From Azorinus chamasolen (lineage: Eukaryota > Mollusca > Bivalvia > Cardiida > Solecurtidae): DNA of 64,000 bases. The notes under the pieces were generated by a model. The model did not search any database, was not told the origin of the DNA, and worked only from the letters and a program-made list of their open reading frames with translations. The stretch spans positions 27,416,201-27,480,200 of the forward strand of contig OY755238.1 of the NCBI GenBank assembly GCA_963576725.1, read 5' to 3'. Both the position numbers and the translations under genes were made by a program. Shown in pieces: positions 39,157-49,334 of this stretch; the first letter of the stretch is position 1, and each line of letters begins with the position of its first letter.

Positions 39157-39339
39157 TATTGATCCTGTACATAAAGGTCTGGCCAAAGTCTTAGTTCCGT
39201 TTGTACTGTTTCCTGACACCTGGTTTGTGTTTCCAGTCAAATGTTGTGACAGTTCCGTGGAATGGGTCTAATGTGATAGAAAGCATGATTAGCAGTGTCT
39301 CATTTTGTAAACCAGGTTTTCAGTTATTATAGATCTGGC

Positions 39340-39840
39340 TGTTAACATGGCAAATGTCATACTTTGGGCGGTCAAGGTCACTGTTAATAGAATAAAACTC
39401 TGTTATAGTTAGAAAAATATAAACTCTGTGTACATATTGCTTGGACGAAATTTGGAATAACTTGGGGGCATGGGTCAATGTCAAGTTCGCTGTTACTGTA
39501 AATAGAAAATGCCTCTTAAACAGATACGTTGTAATCAAATCTGATATACAGAAACTCTGATACAGAAACAAATTTTACCAAATTTGGTGTACAAATCGTA
39601 TCTAGGAGTGTTTGGTTCAAGGTCAAGAGCATTGTTTTCACTCAAATATAGTTGAGTTATAGGCTGACTTATTATGACAAAAGGTGTGGGATCAGTTTGA
39701 ATAGAGACGAACTTTAAAAATAATGCATCTGAAGGTCTGGGGATCACGATCAATGTCAATGTTTCTAAAACTAAAACAAAACATACATTCATAGTAAAAT
39801 AAGGACTGATACATTGTGACCAAATTAATTCAAACGTATT
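39340..39840. repeat. GGTCAAGGTCA-type dispersed repeat, several diverged units
   Basis: Recurring GGTCAAGGTCACTGTTA, GGGTCAATGTCAAGTTCG, GGTTCAAGGTCAAGAGC and GATCAATGTCAATG, spaced about 110-140 bp, each followed by AAAATAGAAA-like sequence and, before it, CCAAATTTGGT-type sequence. From memory this kind of repeat is common in bivalves. Confidence 0.6.
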
Positions 39841-39843
39841 GTA

Positions 39844-39960
39844 TTAACCCTTATCCCTGTCCCACACTCCACCAACTGGCTCGCATTTGCACACAGCCTG
39901 GACACCGACGTACTCACAGTCTAATGAGAATCCAATATCAAAGATCATGTTACTCGGTCA
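39844..39960 (-). mobile_element. MITE-C2 left part
   Basis: TTAACCCTTATCCCTGTCCC, GGCTCGCATTTGCACACAGC; hairpin degraded; runs into a minisatellite. Confidence 0.6.
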
Positions 39961-39986
39961 ATCACTAATCTTCACTAATCTGAAGT

Positions 39987-40312
39987 AGTCAACATTGTAC
40001 CAGTCAACATTGTACCAACATTATACCAGTAAACATTGTACCAACATTATACCAGTCAACAACATTGAACCAACATTGTACCAGTCAACATTGTACCAAC
40101 ATTATACCAGTCAACAGTGTACCAACATTATACCAGTCAACAACATTGTACCAACATTCTACCAGTCAACATTGTACCAACATTATACCAGTCAACATTG
40201 TACCAACATTATACCAGTCAACAACATTGTACCAACATTGTTCCAGTCAACATTGTACCAACATTATATCATTCAACATTGTACCAATATTGTACAAGTC
40301 AACATTGTACCA
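39987..40312. repeat. 26-bp minisatellite
   Basis: Unit CAACATTGTACCAACATTAT plus ACCAGT, with shorter and longer variants, about 12 copies. All three frames are open, giving several spurious open frames. Confidence 0.92.
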
Positions 40313-40314
40313 GC

Positions 40315-41130
40315 CCCACCTTTGAACAGACGTTATTGTGACAGCGTGGTAATGGAATCGGGAAGCGATTTACTACTTTGTTTATTTCAGCATAACTCCT
40401 GGGTTAAATTTTCTTGATTCTGGCATTCCCTTTTGTTCACAATTAAACCATTTTGCTAGTCATATTATTTATTGCACGCGCGCGTTTGTGTGTGCTGTCT
40501 TTGGCATGTTGGTTTATTTAATGCACCGTTCGTTTCCATCCGGGCTTTATGCACATGTGTTGCTATGCACATATGTATTACTTGAATCAAATTTTTATCA
40601 AGTACTACTCAACATTTATTGGGGGATTATATTGGTAAGTAAATATATAGAGACACGTTGTATTGCATCGAGGATGAGAGACTCTGTGGTCAATGTCAAT
40701 GTCACTGTTATAAGTAGAAATAAGAAACACTTTGAACGTAAGATATTAACCTTGGTTAGAAAACATATTGTGACAAAATGTTTACAGTTAGTTTGCATGG
40801 AACAACTGATGTATCCACCCCTAACAAAGAATTAGCAGAGACGTTGTGGACCTTTGAAAACATGGTGTCGTGGTTTGGCCGCTTTCCTTTAACACGCTGA
40901 ACCATCGCGTTCATGTTTTTCTCCAACTATTATCAGATAGTCTATTTTTATTTCAGATAAAATGTATATCTTCTTTCTCTAAATGAGTGATTTGCCTTGA
41001 TTAAATCAGATATTTCAGAACATCGTAATTCCCAGGCAAACCCTATCTTGTTTGTAATTATTAGAATATGCCTAGCAGAAAAATAGAAAATACAAATGTT
41101 TTCCCTAGCATGTTCTCTATTACTCGTCTT
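40315..41130. other. Unassigned, one GGTCAATGTCA repeat copy
   Basis: GTGGTCAATGTCAATGTCAC at 40687-40706 belongs to the 39340-39840 repeat. A 115-codon open frame covers it and is not supported as a gene. Confidence 0.45.
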
Positions 41131-41135
41131 ATCTA

Positions 41136-41568
41136 GAGCTCTGCGGGATCTTATTTTCCCAAGATCATGTCCGTCCCAGGTCTGTATTCTTCTCAGAAAA
41201 CAGTAGATCTCAGAAGAGGAAGACCTGTGATATCATATCCCATGAAAAAGCGGCATCGATCATATTCTTCTCAGTATCTTAGAAAGTTTTGATTGATTTG
41301 CGAGAAGAATTGATCTTTGATTCCTCCCACCAGAGAAGAAGATGCTCACAATTTTCACAGGTGGAAAAAATATGTGTCCATGCTTATAAAACTTTTTGTT
41401 GAGTCTGAGTACGTTCTCAAGCTTTTGATTGAGAAAGATAAATGATATCAATCAAAATCTTGAGAACTAAAATCTGACCAATCAAAAGCTTGAGAACGAA
41501 ACTCAGACTCAACTAAAAGCTTTATAAACATGGACCATGATCTTGGAAAAATGGGGCCCTACAGAGCT
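41136..41568. mobile_element. Inverted-end element O with foldback E inside
   Basis: AGCTCTGCGGGATC...TTTTCCCAAGATCATG at the left pairs with CATGATCTTGGAAAAATGGG...TACAGAGCT at the right. Element E lies against the right arm. Confidence 0.6.
41376..41535. mobile_element. Foldback element E, copy 3
   Basis: GTCCATGCTTATAAAAC to TTTATAAACATGGAC. Tip carries an unrelated GAAAGATAAATGATATCA, which recurs at 41713-41730 outside the element. Confidence 0.85.
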
Positions 41569-41730
41569 ACGAAATGAAACAAAGACGTATGGAACTATTT
41601 GGTACTATTTGCAGATAAGCTTCAGTCTATTAGCACGCCTTACTTCTAGTCAGGCACTTCATTTCACCACACGTGTGCAGTAATCACTTCCTGTATCATT
41701 TTATAGTTCACGAAAGATAAATGATATCAA

Positions 41731-42066
41731 TTTACCCTTTCCTTCATACTAGTAAAAACGTATTTTCACGAATTTGCAAACAGGGTAGACCAAGATCAGA
41801 CGGATCCTATATAGGAGCTGTCTGATCAGGGTCTGTCTGCTCTGTTTGCTTTTGACGTGATTTCGAGGGCTTGGTGCAAAACTATTCTAACTCCTTCACA
41901 AAGTGAAGGAGTTAGAATAGTTTTGCACCAAGCCCTCGATATGGATCTGGTTGTACAGTTGTTAGGCAAAGCAATAACAGTCCTTGAAAAGATTACATTA
42001 TAAACATTCAGCTAATAACTATTCATGATGTCATTAGTTCTTACATGAATATACAACAGGCAAGAC
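41731..42066 (+). mobile_element. MITE-A carrying palindrome F
   Basis: TTTACCCTTTCCTTCATAC; hairpin 41776-41849, tip GGATCCTATATAGGAGC; F inserted after GCTTTTGACGTGATT; right spacer resumes ATATGGATCTGGTTG and ends ATACAACAGGCAAGACG. Confidence 0.8.
41863..41939. mobile_element. Perfect palindrome F, copy 1
   Basis: TCGAGGGCTTGGTGCAAAAC ... with 37-bp perfect arms around AAA. Its 75-bp core is base-for-base identical to copy 2 at 44770-44844, and both copies lie inside a MITE-A. Confidence 0.95.
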
Positions 42067-42104
42067 GTTCGGACGATATACATATTTTTAGTCCTTATCC
42101 CACT

Positions 42105-42180
42105 TACCGCGACTTAACAAACATTTGCAAACAGCTTCGATCCAGATCGGCGTCTCATCAGGATCCAAACTGATTTACTT
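42105..42180 (-). mobile_element. MITE-C2 hairpin, shortened left arm
   Basis: TTTGCAAACAGCTTCGATCC and GGCGTCTCATCAGGATCC; the left part of the tip is missing. Confidence 0.55.
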
Positions 42181-42296
42181 AGTTCGTGTTTTGTGGAAAG
42201 CTTGATCGAACCGAAGCAGTTGAAATTGAGCCAAATCCAAATTTGAGCAGAAATTTTATTTTCACAATGGTTGGGTGGGGTGGCGATGGAGTGCAT

Positions 42297-42502
42297 GTGT
42301 GGTGTGGTGTGGTGTGGTGTGGTGTGGTGTGGTATGGTATGGTATGGTATGGTGTGGTGTGGTGTGGTGTGGTGTGGTGTGGTGTGGTGTGGTGTGGTGT
42401 GGTGTGGTATGGTATGGTATGGTGTGGTGTGGTGTGGTGTGGTGTGGTGTGGTGTGGTGTGGTGTGGTATGGTATGGTATGGTATGGTGTGGTGTGGTGT
42501 GT
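42297..42502. repeat. Pentanucleotide (GGTGT/GGTAT) array
   Basis: From 42301 the order is GGTGT x6, GGTAT x4, GGTGT x11, GGTAT x3, GGTGT x9, GGTAT x4, GGTGT x3, so alternating blocks with a period of about 70-75 bp. Confidence 0.97.
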
Positions 42503-43415
42503 TGAGGTAGGTGAGGGAGTACATAGTGGCGGTGGAGGTGGTAGTGGCGGTGGGTGCAGGTGGGGTGTGGGGTGGTAGGTGGGGTGGGGTGCAGGTGGGT
42601 GGGTGGATGGGGTAGGTGAGGGTGTAGTGGCGGTGGAGGTGGTAGTGGCGGTGGGTGCAGGTGGGTGTGGTGTGGTAGGTGGGGTGGGGTACAGGTGGGT
42701 GGGGTGGGGTAGGTGGGGTGTGGTGTGGTGTGGTGGGGTGTGGTGTGTTGAGGTAAGTGAGGGAGTACATAGTGGCGGTTGCGGTGGTAGTGGCGGTGGG
42801 TGCAGGTGGGGTGTGGTGTGGTAGGTGGGGTGGGGTGCAGGTGGGTGGGGTGTGGTTGGTGAGGGTATAATGGCGGTGGAGGTGGTAGTGGCGAAGGGTG
42901 CAGGTGGGATGGGGTGTGGTAGGTGGGGTGGGTGCAAGTGGATGGGGTGTGGTTGGTGAGGGTATAATGGCGGTGGAGGTGGTAGTGGCGTAGGGTGCAG
43001 GTGGGGTGGGGTGGGGTAGGTGGGGTGGGGTGCAGGTGGGTGCGGTGTGGTTGGTGAGGGTATAATGGCGGTGGAGGTGGTAGTGGCGTAGGGTGCAGGT
43101 GGGGTGTGGTGTGGTAGGTGGGGTGGGGTGCAGGTGGGTGGGGTGTGGTGTGGTGTGGTAGGTGAGGGTATAGTGACGATGGAGGTGGTAATGGCGGTGA
43201 GGTGCAGGTGGGTGGGGTGGGGTAGGTGGGGTGGAGTGGACGTGGCTTGGGATGGGGTTGGGTGGGTGTGGTGTGGTAGATGGGGTGTAGTGGTGGTGGG
43301 GTGGGTGGCGGTGGGATGCAGGTGGGTGTGGTGTGTTAGGTGGGGTATAGTGGAGGTTGGGTGGGGTGGCGTTGACGGTGGCGGTGGCGGTAGGGGCACA
43401 TTTTCCGATAGGACA
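42503..43415. repeat. G-rich minisatellite, about 98-bp unit
   Basis: TGGCGGTGGAGGTGGTAGTG recurs at about 42526, 42627, 42772, 42870, 42967, 43065 and 43172, each followed by GGTGCAGGTGGG and GGTAGGTGGGGTGGGG. The plus strand is almost free of C; it has many runs suited to G-quadruplexes. Frames of 438 and 491 codons on the minus strand (rich in P, H and T) are artefacts. Confidence 0.93.
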
Positions 43416-43419
43416 GGCG

Positions 43420-44160
43420 GACACATACACGCATAGACGATATGACAGGCGGACTCATGTAGGTACATGTATAGACGATAGGACAGGGACATGGAAGATT
43501 GGACAGACGGACTCATGCAGGCATAGACCGGAGGGCAAACAGAACAAGCGCTAAATTCTGCAAACACTCTTCGATTTATGCCACCTGTGAGGGTGATATA
43601 AAGTACGAGGAGAACTAAATATATTTCAACCTGGCGAGTACAATGGTGCATCACATTTCTTCAGATCTCAGGTATGGCCGAGTAGCAATGGTTTCGAAGA
43701 GATAAATCAAAGACCATGCTGTATAAACACCCCTCTGTTCTCCGCGTCAGTCAGTGTCAATACAATCTCTTCATCTCCAGATTCCTGGGAAGTGCAGCCC
43801 AGCGACTTGTAATTAACTGAAACTTTATGAACTCTTAAGTTAATGAAGACATGGCATTTATCTGAAATAACAGATGTCCGTTTATACAATGAAATGTTGT
43901 CCATTATTCATTTAACGATTATCAACATTAACAACCAACTAGCAGTATTAAATGTAAACTATACTATGTGATTTATTTCTGTCATGCGCAGTCTAGCTTT
44001 GATGTTGCTTGTAATTGAACGAAAACTATTGTACATATATGTAGATAAAGAAATTAAAACAAATCAAGTTCATGACTATGTTTAAGTTGGAATGAAATTT
44101 AGATATACAGTAGATTTAGGTGCAACCATGATAATTATTGTCTAATGTCTATATGCACTC
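43420..44160. other. Unassigned
   Basis: About 740 bp. Starts with GACAGGCGGACTCATG-type short repeats (43420-43530) that trail off from the G-rich array, then unique-looking sequence. Confidence 0.45.
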
Positions 44161-44565
44161 TTAACACTTCACCATGCAAACAGAGTAGACCCAGATCAAG
44201 CGGCTCCCGTGGGAGTCATCTGATCAGGGTCTGCTCTGTTTGCTTATGAAACAATATAGATTTGATTCAACACCTTCTGCTATATAGACAGAGCTACAGA
44301 TAAAGGTTCGTACTCAAATACGAAAATCGTCACTTCTCCACCAAACCCTATACGGTGACCACTCTTTAGAATTGTCGCGAAGCGTGGTCACAGTATAGGA
44401 TTTGGTGGACAAATATCGGAGATATTCTTGAAAATGTTTAAATTTACGCATCTCATCTGGACTTCTGGCTATATGCGTTTTTGTTCATGACGCAATTATA
44501 AAATTAATCTCATTAATATTCATACATTCATTATTTCTTACATGAATAATTATGAGGTACATTAG
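44161..44565 (+). mobile_element. MITE-A carrying foldback N
   Basis: TTAACACTTCACCATGC; hairpin 44176-44243, tip GGCTCCCGTGGGAGTC; right spacer split by N between CACCTTCTG and GCGTTTTTGTTCATGACG; tail TTCATACATTCATTATTTC. Confidence 0.8.
44286..44468. mobile_element. Foldback element N, copy 2
   Basis: Stem CCACCAAACCCTATACGGTG ... CACAGTATAGGATTTGGTGG with GACCAC/GTGGTC further in. Flanked by CTATAT at 44280-44285 and 44469-44474, a candidate 6-bp target duplication that fixes the ends. It matches 28129-28305 throughout. Confidence 0.75.
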
Positions 44566-44769
44566 CACTCAGAGCAAGAACAAAACAAACGCAGTCTGCT
44601 AACTCTTTACTCCATAAATATGCTGTTCTACGTCCATGAAAACAGAGTAGACCCAGATCAGACGGTTCCCATAGGAACCGTCTGATCAAGGTCTGTTCTG
44701 TTTGCTTAAGAAATAATATAGATATTATTCTACAGTTTCTGTCATGGTCAAAACTTCCTCTGTCCATAC

Positions 44770-44844
44770 CGAGGGCTTGGTGCAAAACTATTCTAACTCC
44801 TTCACAAAGTGAAGGAGTTAGAATAGTTTTGCACCAAGCCCTCG
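44770..44844. mobile_element. Perfect palindrome F, copy 2, with ATAC duplication
   Basis: Identical to the 75-bp core at 41864-41938. ATAC directly precedes and follows it (44766-44769 and 44845-44848 allowing for overlap with the terminal C/G), consistent with a 4-bp target duplication; excision would restore GTCCATACGTGTT, matching MITE-A. Confidence 0.9.
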
Positions 44845-44882
44845 ATACGTGTTACTATAAAAATAATAATCTAATTGATATA

Positions 44883-45087
44883 CAGTGAAATCCCGCTAAT
44901 GCGACCACTTAATAAACAGCCACTTATGACGTCTAAAGCAGGTGGTTGCTTAATACAGGACAAAAGTTATGCAGAAAGCTCCTATAGGAGCTTTCTGCAT
45001 AACTTTCGCCCTGCATTAAGCTACCACCTGCCTCTGCCACCCATAATTATGCCCCTTTTTGGTTGTCGCATTAGCGGGGTTTTACTG
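44883..45087. mobile_element. MITE-D1, nested in MITE-A, TA duplication
   Basis: CAGTGAAATCCCGCTAATGC to TTAGCGGGGTTTTACTG, 205 bp, TA at 44881-44882 and 45088-45089. It is the full-length counterpart of the deleted copy at 35652-35814, in the opposite orientation. Confidence 0.93.
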
Positions 45088-45138
45088 TATTCTTGACGTA
45101 ATTATTTCTTACATAAATACTCAAGGAGTAAAGTGTTG

Positions 45139-45274
45139 ATATGTATCGTCTCGCAACAAAATCCCATACGACAGGATAAGAAATGAATAGGTACCATATA
45201 CAGTGTAGACCCTGACCAGATGGCTCCTCTGGCTGGTTCGTTATGTTCTGCATTGTTAGACTTATGGGGTTCAT
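45139..45274. mobile_element. Degenerate MITE-A hairpin
   Basis: ATACAGTGTAGACCCTGACC and tip GGCTCCTCTGGC at 45199-45235; return arm lost. Confidence 0.45.
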
Positions 45275-45629
45275 TCTTTACCTGATGGAAGCGCTTTTGG
45301 CACATTTACAAAGTAATCTAGATCAGATGGCTCATTAAGAATCATGTTCTGACTGTTTATGAAATAATATGGCAAAAACTATCTCGTGTTCACATGTCAG
45401 TATAAAACTATCTCGTGTTCACATGTCATTATAAAACTATCTCGCGTTCACATGTCATTATAAAACTATCTCGTGGTCACATGTCATTATAAAACTATCT
45501 CGTAGTCACGTGTCATTAAAAACTATATCGCGTTCGTATGTCATTATAAAACTATCCTGTGTTCGTATGTCATAATAAATTCAGCTGATAAATATTCCTG
45601 GTGTCAATATTCATAATAGAAAGGGTTAA
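45275..45629 (+). mobile_element. MITE-A whose spacer became a small minisatellite
   Basis: TTACCTGATGGAAGCGC; diverged hairpin; spacer expanded; then TCAGCTGATAAATATTCC and end AATAGAAAGGGTTAA. Confidence 0.8.
45370..45580. repeat. 29-bp minisatellite from the MITE-A spacer
   Basis: Unit ACTATCTCGTGTTCACATGT plus CATTATAAA, seven copies. This equals the A segment TCCTGTGTTCATATGTCA...TTATAAAA seen singly at 23331-23360. Confidence 0.93.
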
Positions 45630-45743
45630 GAACAGTCTGAATTAATTTTAGCCATCTGCTGTATTACAACATAATAACACCTTCGTTTTCATTTAATGAA
45701 TCCTAATTGGTTAAGTGTATCTGCAGACAATAGACGTCTGGTA

Positions 45744-45947
45744 CAGCGATACCTCTGTAAACTGCACGTTGAATTCAGTACAAATATCGGTCTTGGAGCC
45801 AGGTGACAGCTTAATGCAGGGTGAAAGTCATACAGAAAGCTCATAGAGGAGCTTTCTGTATGACTTTCACCCTATATTAAGCAGCCACCTTCCTAAAAGT
45901 ATGCAAATTCTTCTCTACTAGAATTCCTGTTTAGAGGGGTTTGCCTT
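45744..45947. mobile_element. MITE-D2, weak left end
   Basis: CAGCGATACCTCTGTAAACTG to TTTAGAGGGGTTTGCCTT; hairpin tip GCTCATAGAGGAGC; otherwise close to D2. Confidence 0.85.
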
Positions 45948-45976
45948 TATCTCACTGCAGTGAGGCTTTAGCTCCT

Positions 45977-46205
45977 TGAACCCATTACCTCATAGGCTAT
46001 TTTAGATAGAACCTCTTTGAATAAATCTACCCAAAAGGAGCATTAACTAGAGAAAAGGAAAAGTTTTAGAATTTTGTAGTTTGAAACCATTGTGATAAAT
46101 AGAGCATTTGCTCCTATAGGAGCAAATGCTCTATTTATCACAATTGTTTCACAAAGTGACTTCTACAGAGTCGTCAAAAGTCGTCAATATGAGGGAATGG
46201 GTTAA
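45977..46205 (-). mobile_element. MITE-B
   Basis: TGAACCCATTACCTCATAGG to GAGGGAATGGGTTAA, 229 bp; hairpin 46083-46150 with a single arm change. Confidence 0.92.
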
Positions 46206-46284
46206 GGTCAAATATTGTTTAACTGCAACATTGTTACCTGCTTTACGTTTCAGGTTCCTTAAGTTTCTTAACTAAACCGTAAGA

Positions 46285-46362
46285 GGTGTGTAAAACAGGT
46301 TGGGTCCTGATGAGACGCCGAGGTATTTGACGTCTCATCTGGATCAAAACTGTTTTGTAAAG
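46285..46362. mobile_element. MITE-C hairpin
   Basis: AACAGGTTGGGTCCTGATGA ... GACGTCTCATCTGGATC; tip CCGAGGTATTTG. Outer ends not preserved. Confidence 0.6.
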
Positions 46363-46379
46363 TTACTCACAACTACGCT

Positions 46380-46562
46380 CATCGCAACAAAGCAAGCCAA
46401 GTGAGTTGTTTACCGGCGGCCTTGGCGGTATAAGATTTAAAACCTCTGTGAAAGCGTTTTATTTTTTTCATACCAGTCAATTTTTTTGTTTCGTCTGAAA
46501 CACACTGAAACTGTTGTCGTTTTTTTCCAGTTGCAAACTTTAAATGTACCGAGACAAACTGT
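46380..46562. other. Unassigned
   Basis: Nothing recognised. Confidence 0.35.
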
Positions 46563-46790
46563 TTAACTCTTCCGCTGCCAAATTTTGTCGTCTGCAAACT
46601 TTGTCGTCTGCAAACTTTGTCTTCTGCTACAATTTTCAATTTTTATTTTTCTACATTTTTGTTTCATAACAAAGTCACAGTAACAAACAGTTTGGATCCA
46701 GATGAGACGCCGAGTTACTCGGCGTCTCATCTGGATCCAAACTGTTTGCATAGGTAATTACAGATGAGATCTTTGAAGCGAAGGAGTTAA
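46563..46790 (+). mobile_element. MITE-C with a perfect hairpin
   Basis: TTAACTCTTCCGCTGCC to GAAGCGAAGGAGTTAA, 228 bp. The hairpin (46685-46747) has fully complementary 31-bp arms; unusually the A/T mismatch is absent. The spacer motif TTTGTCGTCTGCAAAC is duplicated. Confidence 0.9.
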
Positions 46791-46910
46791 CCGTTACCTC
46801 GTTACTATAGCGACCTGACTAAACATCTGCAAACAGCTTGGAGTTAGATCAAAATGCTCAGTAGTTCGATGTTTCATTAGGATCCAATCTGTTTAACAGT
46901 TTTTTCACAG
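46787..46910 (-). mobile_element. MITE-C2 sharing a TTAA with MITE-C
   Basis: TTAACCGTTACCTCGTTAC; hairpin 46829-46900 (GCAAACAGCTTGGAGTTAG ... GGATCCAATCTGTTT), diverged tip. Confidence 0.65.
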
Positions 46911-46969
46911 TTAGATAAAGACAATACAATCTTTAGATAGTTCCCGACTGTTCATTAACGTGCTTGCTT

Positions 46970-47174
46970 TTTCTCTTTCACTGCCAAATAGTGTAGTCTG
47001 CACCTTTGCTTTTGCCCCCCCCCCCCCCCCCTCCACACACACTTTTTTCAAAATCATTACCATAGTAACACATTGTTTGGATCCTGATGAGATGCAGAAA
47101 AGACAGCGTCTCATATGGATCCAAACGATTTGACTAGGCTATCACAGATGCAACACTGACAGCAAAAGGGTTAA
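46970..47174 (+). mobile_element. MITE-C with a C17 tract
   Basis: Left end TTTCTCTTTCACTGCC; run of 17 C at 47015-47031; hairpin ATTGTTTGGATCCTGATGA ... GTCTCATATGGATCC; ends GACAGCAAAAGGGTTAA. Confidence 0.82.
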
Positions 47175-47433
47175 AACGAATGTTGATTTGTTTTAACAGT
47201 TAAGCATTTCATATAAATAATTAAACATCTTTACAAAAAAATTAATGATGAATTAGCCCATGTTTTGAGATGGTTGTTAAACAATATCTTGTGAACATAT
47301 TACATCAGCAAATGGGATAGAACGGCAAGCAGTGAGTCATTTCGAGGGACAGCATGTATGCGCTCTTTCCAAGCTGTGTGATACCTGTTTTTTGTCTAAC
47401 CATAGGCAGGAAGTTGTCTGCAACTGGCACGTG
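47175..47433. other. Unassigned
   Basis: No recognised feature. Confidence 0.4.
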
Positions 47434-47633
47434 TTAACTCTAAAACCGCTGTGGAAAAACTAATATCTACTTTAAACTGGATCTGGGGCAAGTTTGACTA
47501 TTTCTGACTAGATCAAGACTGAAAAGAAAAACGATTGTCAAACAAAACTGGATCCTTGTGAGTTACTCGGCGTCCCATCTGGTCCCAAGCTGTTTGCAAA
47601 TGCACGTTGAGTCGCGTGTAGCGGGATAGCGGT
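47434..47633 (+). mobile_element. MITE-C2
   Basis: TTAACTCTAAAACCGCTGTG; hairpin base CAAACAAAACTGGATCCTTG ... CCCATCTGGTCCCAAGC; ends GTAGCGGGATAGCGGTAAAG. Confidence 0.7.
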
Positions 47634-47737
47634 AAAGTTTACGAACAGGAAACACAATACATAAATTAAAATATGGAACTTAACAGAAAACGCGCAAATA
47701 CCATCTTTCATGTTTAGTACTTTAATCACTAATGGAA

Positions 47738-49146
47738 ACAAGAGGGCCATGATGGCACTAAATCGCTCACCTGGTTACTATAGACATATGCATACACTGT
47801 ATTTCTATGTAAAAATAAGTAAGCTTCAGATTGGGGCCAATATGAAACCAAGGGCCATAATTTTAGGCCTGGAGTTTAAAATTTGAACAATCTAAATAAA
47901 GGAACATTAGATGATGCTTCATATAAGTTTCAAAGTTCCGGGCCTTACAATTTCACAGAAGGAGATTTTAAAGATTTTCCTATGAAAAACTGATAAGCCA
48001 GGGGCGGGGCCATTTTGGTCCAGGGGTCATAATTTGAACAATCTTGGTAGAAAACCATTAGATGATAATACATACTACATGTATATTTCAAAGGTCTAGG
48101 CCTTACAGTTTAGGAGAAGATTTTCGAAGATTTTCCTATGAAAAACTGATAAGCCCCAGGCAGGGGCCATTTTTGGTCCGGGGTCATAGTTTGAACAATC
48201 TTTGTAGAGGACCATTAGATGATGCTACATACCAAACATCAAAGGTCTAGGCCTTACAGTTTCAGAGAAGCAGCTTTTTATGAAAAACTGATAAGCCCCG
48301 GGGCGGGGCCATTTTGGGTCATAATTTGAACAATCGTTGTAGAGGACTAATAGATGATGCTTCATATCAAATATCAATGGTCTAGGCCTTATGGTTTCAG
48401 AGAAGAAGATTTTTAAAGATTTTCCTATGAAAAACTGATAAGCCCCAGGGCGGGGCCATCTTTGGTCCGGGGGTCATAATTTGAATAATCTTTGTAGAGG
48501 ACCATTAGATGATGCTACATACTAAATACCAAAGGTCTAGTCCTTACGGTTTCAGAGAAGAATATTTTTAAAGATTTTCCTATGAGAAACTGATAAGCCC
48601 CGGGGCGGGGCCATTTTTGGTCCGGGGTCATAATTTGAACAAGCTTTGTAGAGGACCAATAGATGATGCTACATACTAAATACCAAAGGTCAAGGCCTTA
48701 CGGTTTCAGGGGAGAAGATTTTTAAAGATTTTCCTATGAAAAACTGATAAGCCCCGGGGCGGGGCCATTTTTGGTCCGGGGGTTATAATTTGAACAATCT
48801 TTGTAGAGGACCATTAGATGATGCTACATACCAAATATCAAAGGTCTAGGCCTTACAGTTTCAGAGAAAACGATTTTTAAAGATTTTCCTAAGAAAAACT
48901 GATAAGCCGCAGGGCGGGGCCATTTTTGGTCCGGGGACATAATTTGAACAATCTTTGTAGAGGACCATTAGATGATTCCACATACCAAATATCAAAACTC
49001 TAGGTTTTGTGGTTTCAGAGTAGAAGACGTTTAAGTAAATTGTTAACCAAGCACGACGCACGACGCACATACGCACGACGACGGACGCCGGAGACTGCCC
49101 CCTCACAATACCTCACCTGGCACTTTGTGCCAGGTGAGCTAAAAAC
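47738..49146. mobile_element. Molluscan dispersed element with about seven internal tandem units
   Basis: Starts ACAAGAGGGCCATGATGGC then GCTCACCTGG; ends CGCACGACGACGGACGCCGG... and a 27-bp hairpin at 49112-49138 (CTCACCTGGCAC / GTGCCAGGTGAG). The CTCACCTGG near the start and CCAGGTGAG at the end act as short inverted ends. Between them a unit of about 145-155 bp repeats (GGTCTAGGCCTTACAGTTTC, TTAAAGATTTTCCTATGA, GGGCGGGGCCATTTTTGGTC, GAACAATCTTTGTAGAGGAC). I recognise the terminal words as common in bivalve genomes; no coding region. Confidence 0.8.
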
Positions 49147-49184
49147 CTGAATATCAACTCTTGCCCTGCTGTGGAATATTGGTC

Positions 49185-49332
49185 TGCTTAGCTCTTTACT
49201 ACACAAATATGCACTATAACGCCTTTGCATACAGTGTACACCTCGATCAAACGGCTCCTATGAGCCATATTTGTCTGCTATGTTAGTACGGCTCATATGA
49301 GCCATCTTGGTCTGCTCTGTTTGTATTATCGG
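49185..49332 (+). mobile_element. MITE-A left half with an extra hairpin turn
   Basis: CTTAGCTCTTTACTACAC; arm TGCATACAGTGTACACCTC; tip GGCTCCTATGAGCC occurs, then GGCTCATATGAGCC again; return arm TTGGTCTGCTCTGTTTG. A minisatellite replaces the rest. Confidence 0.7.
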
Positions 49333-49334
49333 CT

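Larger units (their letters stand above)
44593..45138 (+). mobile_element. MITE-A carrying palindrome F and MITE-D1
   Basis: CTAACTCTTTACTCCATA; hairpin about 44640-44703, tip GTTCCCATAGGAAC; the spacer is interrupted first by F after GTCCATAC and then by D1 after CTAATTGATA; the tail GTAATTATTTCTTACAT follows. Confidence 0.88.

Noticed and set aside
40488..40835. 115-codon plus-strand frame as a possible exon
   Set aside because: Part of it is the GGTCAATGTCAATGTCAC dispersed repeat, and no splice context or protein family was recognised.
42114..43654. Minus-strand frames of 438 and 491 codons rich in Pro, His and Thr
   Set aside because: They are direct translations of the GGTGT and 98-bp G-rich tandem arrays, and the overlapping frames are equally open. 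No conserved domain or unique sequence.
47738..49146. Retrogene or coding exon cluster in the seven-unit region
   Set aside because: Units of about 150 bp recur with stops in all frames; the ends match a dispersed repeat.
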